Origin: Nitrosotalea sp.
Lineage (GTDB): Archaea > Halobacteriota > Syntropharchaeia > Alkanophagales > Methanospirareceae
Direction: 5' to 3'
DNA length: 9,089 nt
Assembly (NCBI GenBank): GCA_020725315.1
Contig: DYFG01000062.1
Location: 1-9,089 of the forward strand
Made by a program: the position numbers and the translations under genes. Shown here piece by piece: positions 1 through 5,900 of this stretch. Within the stretch, counting starts at the first letter, position 1, and each line of letters starts with the position of its first letter. The notes under the pieces are model-generated. The model worked only from the letters and a program-made list of their open reading frames with translations. It was not told the origin of the DNA and did not search any database.

Positions 1-8
1 TAAAGAAT

Positions 9-1719
9 CTATGGATCCACGATTACACAAATGGTGTCAAAGGCGCTACGGGATCGCTTATACCCTTCCTTTAATATCGCAAATACCACGATAGTCTCCC
101 CTTTTATCGGGTCAGGTTTGCCTATCACAGCAGCTTCAGCCACGAACGGAGCTGATACAGCACTACTCTCGATCTCCGCAGTGCCTAACCTGTGCCCTGC
201 CACTTTTATTACCTCGTCAGCTCTACCAAATAACCAGAAATAACCCTCCTCGTCCTTCATCGCATAGTCACCGGTATAATACGTGCCTTGAAATCTCGAC
301 CAGTATACCTCCTTGTATCTTTCTGGATCCCCGTAAAGCCCCATCAGCATACCTGGCCAGGGTTTTCTTATCACCAAATAGCCTTTTATTCCCGCACCTA
401 CCGGATTGCCTTCCTCGTCTACTACTTCGGCATCTATACCAGGTAAAGGTAGTGTTGCAGAACCTGGCTTAAGAGGTATGAGTTCTAAGCCCGGAGCGGG
501 TGAGATCATCATCCCTCCTGTTTCTGTCTGCCACCATGTATCCACTATCGGACACCTCTCTCCTCCTATATGCTTGTAATACCATTCCCATACCTCCGGG
601 TTTATAGGTTCACCAACAGAGCCAAAAATTTTTAAACTGCTCAAATCATACTTCTTTACCCATTCCTCCCCATAACGCATGAACATCCTAATTGCAGTGG
701 GACTCGTATAAAAGATTGTAACTCCATACTTCTCTATTACCCTCCACCATACACCAGGGTCTGGATAATCCGGAGCTCCTTCATACATAAGCACTGTGGC
801 ACCATGAAGTAAAGGCGCATAAACTATTGATGAGTGCCCTGTTACCCAGCCTACATCTGCCGTGCACCAATAGATGGACTCCTCAGAGATATTAAATACC
901 CATTTATAGGTGGCATAATTGTAGACCAGATATCCTCCAGTGGAGTGCACGACTCCTTTAGGCTTACCTGTGGTTCCAGATGTGTAGAGGATATATAATG
1001 GATGGTTGGACTCCAAAGGCTTAGGTTCAACATAATCTTCAGCATCCTTTATTAATTCATGATAGAGAAAGTCTCTACCCTCTTCTATAGTTATATCTTC
1101 TCTCGTTCTTTTTATCACAACTACTTTCTTTATGGTAGGAGCAACCTTCAGGGCTTCGTCAACTATCTCCTTAAGTGGTATGAATTTTCCTCTTCTTCTT
1201 CCAAGGTCTACGGTTATCAGAACCTCTGCTGATGTGTCATTAATTCTATCTGCAAGAGCTTGGCTGCTGAACCCTGAAAATACAACGGTATGGATAGCAC
1301 CTATTCTTGCAGTGGCAAGCATTGCGATCGGTAATTCAGGAATCATGGGTAAGTATAAAACCAGACACTCTCCCTTTTTTACTCCAAGGTTCTTCAGCAT
1401 GGAAGCAAACCTATTTACTTCTCGGTAGAGTTGGAAATAGCTTGAAAGCCTTTGTATTCCCTTCTTCGTCTTCCCAATATAAAGCCACCTTATTCTTATG
1501 CCAGGAATATAAATGTTTATCCACGCATAGGTAAGATGCATTGAGCATACCACCAACGAACCATTTTGCAAATGGCTCTTCCCACTCGAGAACCTTATCC
1601 CAATGTTTAAACCACTCTAATTTTGATGCTTCTTTCTCCCAAAAACTTTCAATGTTGGAGATTGCATTCCTTTGAAGGTCTATATAGCCTTTTACAGGAT
1701 AAAATTTTACTTTTTCCAT
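9..1719 (-). pseudogene. acs: Acetyl-CoA synthetase (AMP-forming), frameshifted and missing its C-terminus
   Basis: Acs activates acetate with ATP to acetyl-AMP and then acetyl-CoA, in the cytoplasm. Translation starts at the ATG at 1719 (MEKVKFYPVKGYID) and runs about 92 codons to EGNTKAF. The frame then stops in PTLPRSK, while the next frame continues with SYFQLYREVNRFASMLKNLG. Dropping one base near 1442-1443 joins them exactly as in intact Acs. In corrected numbering the adenylation motifs are TSGTTGKPKG (about 246-255), WWQTETGG (395-402), YYTGD (480-484) and GRADEVIKVAGHRLG (498-512). After KEGYK (about 553) the sequence leaves the family and stops at 9-11. About 569 residues compare with roughly 630-660 usually, and the C-terminal domain with its catalytic lysine (SGK motif) is missing. 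It lies 31 bases after afpA and is the last gene of the block. The family call is firm. Whether it is a dead gene or an assembly error cannot be decided here. Confidence 0.9.
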
Positions 1720-1750
1720 CTTCTTCCTTTTATTTCACTCAGAGGATCTT

Positions 1751-2296
1751 CTATTCAATCTTCCTCACCACCTCTTCCATCTCATCAACATGGCTCAAGA
1801 CGGTGATACCCTGCATTTTCCGCAACTTCTCGACGTTCTCCACATCCTCCTTCCGAATTCGTAACTTCAAGTCCCTGCCGTTCGGAAGCTTTGTTATTAC
1901 CTCGCCCACTTTCTGATCAACGGGAAAGATATACACGGGCACATCCGTCTTCATGGCTTGTGCTGCTGAATTGGTAATGAGCGAATCCGCGATACAGTGT
2001 GCTATCTTCGCCACGGTATTTGCCGTAGCGGGTGCGATTAAGAATAACTTGTATGCACCTACCTGGAGTTTTCCTGAGAGGAAAGGTGCATTTGGTCCTT
2101 TTTCGGTACTCACCTTTGAAAAACTCGCTTTAACATCATTCAAAAGCTTGTAGAACTTTAAAACGACCTCTGCCTCCCTGGAGAGAAAGACATCAACCTC
2201 CAAATTGTACTTCTTGGTGAGTTCCTTCATGAGAGCAACAGACTCACTTATATAATCCCCCGATCCAGTAATCCCCCATGCTATCCTCTTATTCAT
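1751..2296 (-). CDS. afpA: Archaeoflavoprotein, AfpA type (FMN-binding electron carrier)
   Basis: This 181-residue protein belongs to the flavoprotein/DfpA-like fold family and reads like archaeoflavoprotein AfpA of Archaeoglobus and methanogens. Family members bind FMN and accept electrons from ferredoxin; the physiological acceptor is unsettled. Visible motifs are the N-terminal WGITGSGDYI phosphate-binding turn (residues 7-16), SREAE (39-43) and the conserved APATANTVAKIAHCIADSL stretch (88-106). No signal peptide or membrane helix is seen, so it should be cytoplasmic. The start ATG at 2296 overlaps the end of the half-ferritin gene by four bases (ATGA), which implies translational coupling. 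A related family, dihydromethanopterin reductase (DmrB), is less likely because it carries extra ferredoxin-type cysteine motifs, absent here. The company of SufB and SufC suggests, by inference only, a role supplying electrons to Fe-S assembly or to iron release. Confidence 0.85.
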   Translation of the reverse strand: MNKRIAWGITGSGDYISESVALMKELTKKYNLEVDVFLSREAEVVLKFYKLLNDVKASFSKVSTEKGPNAPFLSGKLQVGAYKLFLIAPATANTVAKIAHCIADSLITNSAAQAMKTDVPVYIFPVDQKVGEVITKLPNGRDLKLRIRKEDVENVEKLRKMQGITVLSHVDEMEEVVRKIE

Positions 2297-2478
2297 TCTT
2301 TCAGCCTGTTATATATCGCTCTGACCGTTGTGAGGTGCTTCTCTTCTTCTTTTGCAACCGATTTGAACATATCTTTCGCATAGGCATTGGTTACTTTCTC
2401 ACCCGCGTCTAAGTAAAATTTCTCTGCATCTTCTTCTCGTTTCATAGCTATTTCAAGCGCCTTCAGCCTTTCCTCCAT
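2293..2478 (-). CDS. Short rubrerythrin/ferritin-like half-domain protein (61 aa)
   Basis: The protein is two predicted helices resembling half of a rubrerythrin-type four-helix bundle: a first helix with REEDAEKFYLDA (residues 14-25) and a second with the metal-binding KEEEKHL (43-49, ExxH formed by Glu45 and His48). Full rubrerythrin domains have two such pairs in about 135-150 residues. At 61 residues this one would have to pair with a second copy to build a diiron site, as two-helix encapsulated ferritins do. A clear ribosome binding site (GGGAGG) lies eight to ten bases before the ATG at 2478, and the stop overlaps the afpA start, so it looks like a genuine small gene and not a fragment. 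It sits 19 bases after sufB. The context suggests iron or peroxide handling tied to Fe-S assembly. Substrate and partner are unknown. Confidence 0.75.
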   Translation of the reverse strand: MEERLKALEIAMKREEDAEKFYLDAGEKVTNAYAKDMFKSVAKEEEKHLTTVRAIYNRLKE

Positions 2479-2497
2479 GATTTTCCCCTCCCTCTTT

Positions 2498-3718
2498 TTA
2501 CATTACCTTCTCCAAACTCAGATCAAACATCCTCTTCGTCTCGTTCGCAAGCGCATCGGGGAGTCCGGTGATATCCACATTCAAAAATCCGCGAATGATG
2601 ACTGAAGTTGCTTCCTCCTCGCTCAAGCCTCTCGTCATTAAGTATCGAATCTCCTCCTCCGCGATCTTTCCAACCGCAGCTTCATGCGAAAGGTCAAGGT
2701 CTTTTCGTCTCGCTTTGAGCTCAGGAATCGACTCCACTTCAGCGGTATCAGAAAGTATCAAGCCTCTGCACTCGAGATGCCCTTTTACATGTTCAGATGC
2801 TCCTATGATATCACCACGTGCGATTACCTTTGCATTATCGGTAGCGATCACCCTCGATATGAGTTCAGCCCTGCTTCCTTCGCCTTGAAGTACCGCCCTC
2901 GAACCCATATCGATTCTCGCATTATCAAGAGCATACACAATTGACTGAGAGGTTGCCCGTGCATTTCTTCCCCTGCAATACGTGGTGGGGAACATCTGAA
3001 GCGATTTCACCGGCGTCACTAAGATATAGTTGCTGATAAAGACGCCATCGTCCTCAATCGCTACGGCACTTCTCGGTCTGACCTCCATACCACCGCTCCA
3101 GTTGTGAACCATAGTAAAGGTGATCTTCGCACCCTTTTTAACATAAAATTCTGAAATGCCAAGATGGAGCGCCGAATTGACTGTATGGGAGACCGAACAG
3201 CCGGTTATGATATGGAGTTCCGAGTTCTCCTCGGCAATTGCGATATTATGCACATTCTGCCTGATCTTCTCAGAGGTGATGAACAGACAGGACTGTATCG
3301 GCATGGTCACCTTTGAGCCCGCTTCAGCCCTGATAAAATATCCATGGCTCGGAGCTAATTCGACCTCAGCGGTATATTTATCCATATCGACGGGAATGAG
3401 CTTCCACAGATAATCTTTGAGCCAATCATACTTCTTTATTGCTTCTGTGGTGCTCATAAGCTCCAAACCCGGGTATTTAACCCGTGAAAAGATCACGGAA
3501 CGATCTCGCTGTAAAAACGAACCCGACCTTTCCTTCTCTGAGGGCTCAATACCGGCATTAAGTAGATCATGCTCATATTCTTTGGATATTTCGCCCAGTG
3601 AGGTGATGGGGTCATATTCATTCGTCTCGATAGTATATCGTTCAATGTCCACATCCTCGCCTAACAGAGCTTTTTTGGACTTCGCACGTTGCGCACGCTC
3701 AATTATCTCTTTGTTCAT
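2498..3718 (-). CDS. sufB: SufB/SufD-family Fe-S cluster scaffold protein
   Basis: This 406-residue cytoplasmic protein is the scaffold half of the archaeal SufBC system, which builds Fe-S clusters with the SufC ATPase. The C-terminal region holds the family beta-helix core. The most telling part is LSDTAEVESIPEL (322-334) followed by LSHEAAVGKI (343-352). His345 corresponds to the functional His of SufD, and the HEA context matches SufB. Cysteines are at 144, 174, 248 and 317. The region that carries the key SufB cysteine in E. coli looks SufD-like here, as is usual for minimal archaeal scaffolds that act as homodimers. Its ATG at 3718 overlaps the sufC stop by four bases, so the two products should be made together. 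No SufS, SufE or SufU is in the window, so the sulfur source is unknown; some methanogens are thought to use sulfide directly. Length and motifs are intact. Confidence 0.93.
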   Translation of the reverse strand: MNKEIIERAQRAKSKKALLGEDVDIERYTIETNEYDPITSLGEISKEYEHDLLNAGIEPSEKERSGSFLQRDRSVIFSRVKYPGLELMSTTEAIKKYDWLKDYLWKLIPVDMDKYTAEVELAPSHGYFIRAEAGSKVTMPIQSCLFITSEKIRQNVHNIAIAEENSELHIITGCSVSHTVNSALHLGISEFYVKKGAKITFTMVHNWSGGMEVRPRSAVAIEDDGVFISNYILVTPVKSLQMFPTTYCRGRNARATSQSIVYALDNARIDMGSRAVLQGEGSRAELISRVIATDNAKVIARGDIIGASEHVKGHLECRGLILSDTAEVESIPELKARRKDLDLSHEAAVGKIAEEEIRYLMTRGLSEEEATSVIIRGFLNVDITGLPDALANETKRMFDLSLEKVM

Positions 3719-4521
3719 TCAGCACACACCTTCTCACCACATACCTTGACACATCGCTCAAATCCTTCTTCAATTATGTGCCGTGCTACTTCGTCAGGTA
3801 TCCCTGAGCATGCTATTCGTCCGTTGAGCATCACATGTGCACGGTCTGGCTTTATGTAACGCATTATAAACCCGCTGTGCGTAATTATAAGCCCCGATCG
3901 CTCTCTTTTACTCGGTATCTTCTCCCTACCCAGCAGTTCATTCATGAGGTCGCCTATGAGCTCGATATTTTCAACATCCACGCCAGAATCAGGTTCGTCA
4001 AACATGATGAAGTCTGGGGCTTGTGCGAGCAGTTGGAGGATCTCCGATCTTTTGACCTCTCCACCCGAAAATCCGAGATTCACATCCCGGTTCAAGAAAT
4101 CAGACGAGATATTAAGCCTTTTTCCAAGATCTACCACGCGCTCGTCGATTTTTCCCTCCTTTCTTCCCAACGCGATATTCACCATATCACCGAGTTTTAC
4201 ACCCCTTATCTCAGGTGGGTGCTGGAAAGACATGCCCATCCCAAGTTTCACCCGTTCGTTGGTTGGAAGATCGGTTATATCCACATCTTTAAATATTATC
4301 CTCCCTTTTTTGATCTTATACGCGGGAAAACCAAGTATCGTCATCAGCAGCGTAGTCTTACCACAGCCGTTCGGTCCAAATAATACGTGAGCCTCACCAC
4401 GTTCAATACAGAGGTTTAAATCCGTTATAATCTCCTTTCCCTCTACTTCTACCGTCAAATCTTTTATATCCAGAATTTTACACCCAGCAGACGTCGTCAT
4501 CGCTTGTCGAGTAGAGCTCAT
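3715..4521 (-). CDS. sufC: SufC, ABC-type ATPase of Fe-S cluster assembly
   Basis: SufC is the soluble ABC ATPase that drives the SufB scaffold. Counting from the ATG at 4521 (268 residues), Walker A GPNGCGKT is at 49-56, the Q-loop glutamine is Gln100 in SFQHPPE, the signature FSGGE is at 151-155, Walker B FIMFDEP is at 171-177 and the switch histidine is His215 (ITHSG). No membrane segment is present. Three starts are possible: GTG 4530, ATG 4521 and ATG 4500. I chose 4521 because GGGAGG lies eight to nine bases upstream. However, that site and ATG lie inside the last hairpin of a group II intron, and the first residues that look SufC-like come after the ATG at 4500 (MTTSAGCKILDIKDL). If the intron splices out, 4500 is the likely start. 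The extreme C-terminus carries Cys257, Cys261 and Cys266 in CVKVCGEKVC, which is unusual. Confidence 0.92.
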   Translation of the reverse strand: MSSTRQAMTTSAGCKILDIKDLTVEVEGKEIITDLNLCIERGEAHVLFGPNGCGKTTLLMTILGFPAYKIKKGRIIFKDVDITDLPTNERVKLGMGMSFQHPPEIRGVKLGDMVNIALGRKEGKIDERVVDLGKRLNISSDFLNRDVNLGFSGGEVKRSEILQLLAQAPDFIMFDEPDSGVDVENIELIGDLMNELLGREKIPSKRERSGLIITHSGFIMRYIKPDRAHVMLNGRIACSGIPDEVARHIIEEGFERCVKVCGEKVCAE

Positions 4522-4554
4522 AGCCACCACCTCCCGGAGGCTACTATGAGCCCC
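4513..4554 (-). ncRNA. Group II intron domain VI (branch-point hairpin) overlapping the sufC start
   Basis: On the minus strand GGGGCTCA (4554-4547) pairs with TGAGCTCT (4520-4513). The stem then continues through TAGTAGCCTCC and GGTGGTGGCTA with two mismatches, closed by a GGGA tetraloop at 4535-4532. It begins a few bases after domain V, as domain VI should. A candidate branch adenosine is A4521, although it can also pair with U4546. The same bases supply a ribosome binding site (GGGAGG, 4535-4530) and an ATG (4521) in frame with sufC. Confidence 0.7.
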
Positions 4555-4560
4555 CTCACA

Positions 4561-4593
4561 GAACCGGACTTGAGGTTTTCCCTCATCCGGCTC
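4561..4593 (-). ncRNA. Group II intron domain V (catalytic hairpin)
   Basis: On the minus strand this 33-base hairpin opens with GAGCCGGA and closes with TCCGGTTC, enclosing a GAGG/CCTC upper stem and an A-rich loop. It matches the highly conserved domain V, including the AGC catalytic triad at its base. The usual domain V is 34 bases with a GNRA-type tetraloop. Here the loop region (GGGAAAACC) is one base off that pattern, which may weaken its docking or show early decay. Confidence 0.85.
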
Positions 4594-4926
4594 TTCAGAA
4601 GAACCTCCCTATTATTTTCTGGATAGGTTATGAGTCCAGTTTTGTTGCCATCCTTTACCCGCCTCTTTGTGCGGTTGATGTCTCCCTGACCCAACGGTTC
4701 ATCCGCCAGCCCCTTCCCTCCACGGGCATTACCCCGCTTCTTCGGTACTATGAGCTGGTCTGACTCCCAGAGTATCATCTGTACCATTTTACCGTTTATA
4801 GGCTCGCCTTCTTATAGATTATTTCCCCCCGTGTAGCTTTAAAGCTTTTCGTATGTTTCTGCGTTGCATAACCTTCTTCGTGGACCGAGGTCGCGAAAGA
4901 ATTCTAACGGAGCTTATTCACGCTCA

Positions 4927-5142
4927 TCAGCTTTGGGCCTGATTGTGATATATAGCGGCGATTTTCGTGAGAAAGTTATTGGTAACCTTGTCAACTATTC
5001 CATCTTCTGTACTTCCTGAGCCGAGGCATGCACACACTGCAAAGAGGGAAGATATAGCTATGCAGACCGTATAACGGGAATTTTTAAGCTCCCTGCTCCT
5101 TCTCTTCTGCCCGTACTTATTGAGGACGATACGATACTGCAC
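4927..5142 (-). CDS. Possible small lipoprotein-like ORF or remnant (71 aa)
   Basis: This open frame starts with GTG at 5142 and has no good ribosome binding site. It has a basic stretch (KYGQKRRSRELKNSR), then a hydrophobic run YTVCIAISSLFAVCACLG, then GSGSTEDGIVDKV, the pattern of a secreted lipoprotein with its cysteine at the end of the hydrophobic run (Cys39 or nearby). It ends at the edge of the intron-like structure. The likeness may be chance: group II intron domain I should extend 5' into this region, and part of this frame may be intron RNA. If real, it would be a protein cut short by the intron or a small membrane-anchored peptide. No family is recognised. Confidence 0.25.
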   Translation of the reverse strand: MQYRIVLNKYGQKRRSRELKNSRYTVCIAISSLFAVCACLGSGSTEDGIVDKVTNNFLTKIAAIYHNQAQS

Positions 5143-5149
5143 AAGGCGG

Positions 5150-5160
5150 GGTATATTATC
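5150..5160 (+). promoter_or_regulatory. Weak TATA-like element upstream of the encapsulated-ferritin gene
   Basis: GGTATATTATC lies about 50 bases before the AGGAGG ribosome binding site at 5202, a plausible distance for an archaeal TATA box with a leader of roughly 25 bases. No strong BRE precedes it. It also falls in the gap between leftward and rightward transcription, so it could serve either direction. Confidence 0.3.
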
Positions 5161-5201
5161 AGAGCGGCCGTGGAAGCTGGAATATGCACAGCATAGAGTT
5201 C

Positions 5202-5218
5202 AGGAGGAGAAAAAGATG
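5202..5218 (+). promoter_or_regulatory. Strong ribosome binding site and ATG that disagree with the ferritin frame
   Basis: AGGAGG at 5202-5207 sits eight bases before an ATG at 5216, the best ribosome binding site on this strand before nifB. The frame it opens reads MKIYENRSLIFRHVIR and ends at 5302 inside the ferritin gene in the wrong frame. Removing one T from the T5 run at 5244-5248 would give MKIYENRSLILD joined directly to MLSEIPIDLEKV at 5253. This is the likely true start of the ferritin gene. Confidence 0.6.
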
Positions 5219-5252
5219 AAGATTTATGAAAATCGAAGTTTGATTTTTAGAC

Positions 5253-5534
5253 ATGTTATCCGAAATACCGATAGATCTGGAAAAGGTGAAGAAAGAGGAT
5301 AGAGATAAGGAGATTTTGCGTGTGGGAATAATAGCGGAACTTGACGCCGTTAATTTGTATGAGCAACTCGCAGCGATGACAGATCGAGAAGAGATCAAAG
5401 CTGTTTTTTTGGATATAGCAAAGGAAGAAAAAACGTATATGGGCGAATTTCAGGCCCTGCTTCTGAGAGCAGACCAAGAACAGGTCGAGGAATTGGAGCA
5501 TGGTAAAGAAGAAGTTGAGGAGATGTTAGGGTAA
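5253..5534 (+). CDS. EncFtn-like encapsulated ferritin (encapsulin cargo type)
   Basis: The 93 residues closely resemble the ferritin-like domain that precedes the shell protein in Pyrococcus furiosus encapsulin (AELDAINLYEQ, REEKAHVGEF). Here the matching segments are AELDAVNLYEQ (28-38) and KEEKTYMGEF (57-66). Such two-helix proteins form ring oligomers with ferroxidase sites at subunit interfaces and oxidise Fe(II) inside the encapsulin shell. Glu29 and Glu59 fit the metal ligands, but the expected histidine of ExxH is Tyr62, so the site may be altered or inactive. The acidic tail (EELEHGKEEVEEMLG) follows the family. The ATG at 5253 has no ribosome binding site. A strong one belongs to an ATG at 5216 in another frame, so the gene may be 105 codons with a one-base shift. 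No shell protein is found downstream in the window. Confidence 0.8.
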   Translation: MLSEIPIDLEKVKKEDRDKEILRVGIIAELDAVNLYEQLAAMTDREEIKAVFLDIAKEEKTYMGEFQALLLRADQEQVEELEHGKEEVEEMLG

Positions 5535-5762
5535 GAAGAGGGTAGTGGATTGCTTATAATTGACAAAGAACTGGCGAATCGGGTCTTTAAGCCTCCTGCA
5601 GCAGCTTCCGAGGATTGAGCTCAGGCCACGAAGCCGAAAAGGGAGGGAACTAATGGCAAAAGAAATCGAGAAGGGAATTAAAAAGGAGTAGGGCGAGAAT
5701 AAGCAGAGAAGAGAGCACATTATCATACCTTACCTCTTGGGAGAAAAGTGAAAATAATAAAG

Positions 5763-5771
5763 GTTTAAAAA
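5763..5771 (+). promoter_or_regulatory. TATA-like element of the nifB gene
   Basis: GTTTAAAAA, preceded by AATAAAG, fits an archaeal BRE plus TATA box. Transcription would start near 5793, giving a leader of about 100 bases before the nifB ATG at 5901. That leader holds the hairpin at 5837-5850. Confidence 0.4.
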
Positions 5772-5836
5772 GCATGCTGTGAAATAGAGAAGAACAAACC
5801 CCATCTAAAGCAAGAGAGTGTAGCATACGAAGGGGA

Positions 5837-5850
5837 CGCTCGAACGAGCG
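5837..5850. repeat. Inverted repeat in the nifB leader
   Basis: CGCTCG-AA-CGAGCG is a perfect six-base inverted repeat with a two-base centre, 51 bases before the nifB ATG. It could be an operator for a dimeric regulator. A two-base loop makes it a poor RNA hairpin unless the stem opens to a tetraloop. No known regulator site is recognised. Confidence 0.35.
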
Positions 5851-5900
5851 GAATAAAAAGCATGAGTGTTTCACAGTTAGTTCGTTCAAAGGAGGAGTTA

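Larger units (their letters stand above)
4511..4935 (-). mobile_element. Group II intron, 3' portion (late domain I to VI), no intron-encoded protein
   Basis: Read on the minus strand, this stretch has the hallmarks of a self-splicing group II intron. Domain V is at 4561-4593 and domain VI at 4513-4554. Upstream, about 4630-4810 carries segments typical of late domain I through III, including GCGAGCCTATAAACGGT, GGTACAGATGATACTCTGGG, a GAAGCGGGGTAATGCCCG hairpin and GGAGGGAAGGGGCTGG. Two more hairpins lie at about 4870-4900 (TTCTTTCG with CGAAGAA, enclosing GACC/GGTC) and 4915-4930. The 3' end is placed at 4511, after CTCTAC, which fits the usual AY ending. The 5' end (GUGYG) was not identified with confidence. 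The intron-encoded reverse transcriptase/maturase that normally sits in domain IV is gone; only about 60 bases separate the domain III region from domain V. The same strand as sufC means it could be spliced from the suf transcript, using a maturase made elsewhere, or it may be a dead remnant. Confidence 0.8.
5535..5861. other. Gene-poor stretch between the ferritin gene and nifB
   Basis: No gene of normal size is seen. In the same frame as the ferritin, directly after its stop, 27 sense codons read EEGSGLLIIDKELANRVFKP and a few more residues before TGA at 5616-5618; this may be a lost tail or chance. A GGGAGG (5641-5646) precedes a 12-codon ORF at 5653-5691, MAKEIEKGIKKE. It is too short to support beyond its ribosome binding site. 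The remainder is purine-rich leader sequence carrying the TATA-like element and inverted repeat listed separately. Confidence 0.5.

Noticed and set aside
3835..4383. A 182-codon plus-strand ORF opposite sufC.
   Set aside because: It lies wholly antisense to a well-conserved ABC ATPase, has no ribosome binding site and no recognisable motif.
4518..4787. An 89-codon minus-strand ORF (MVQMILWESDQLIV...) upstream of sufC.
   Set aside because: Its sequence is the translation of conserved group II intron RNA (late domain I to VI), including domain V; such frames recur before intron-encoded proteins and are not genes.
4921..4950. TGATGA on the minus strand, considered as a C box of a C/D guide RNA.
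   Set aside because: No properly spaced D box and C'/D' pair; the region is better explained as intron hairpins.
5653..5691. A 12-codon ORF MAKEIEKGIKKE with GGGAGG upstream.
   Set aside because: Too short to support as a gene; noted within the gene-poor stretch only.
5862..5900. Upstream ATG for nifB adding 13 residues.
   Set aside because: No ribosome binding site, while GGAGG fits the ATG at 5901; the additional residues are not family-like.
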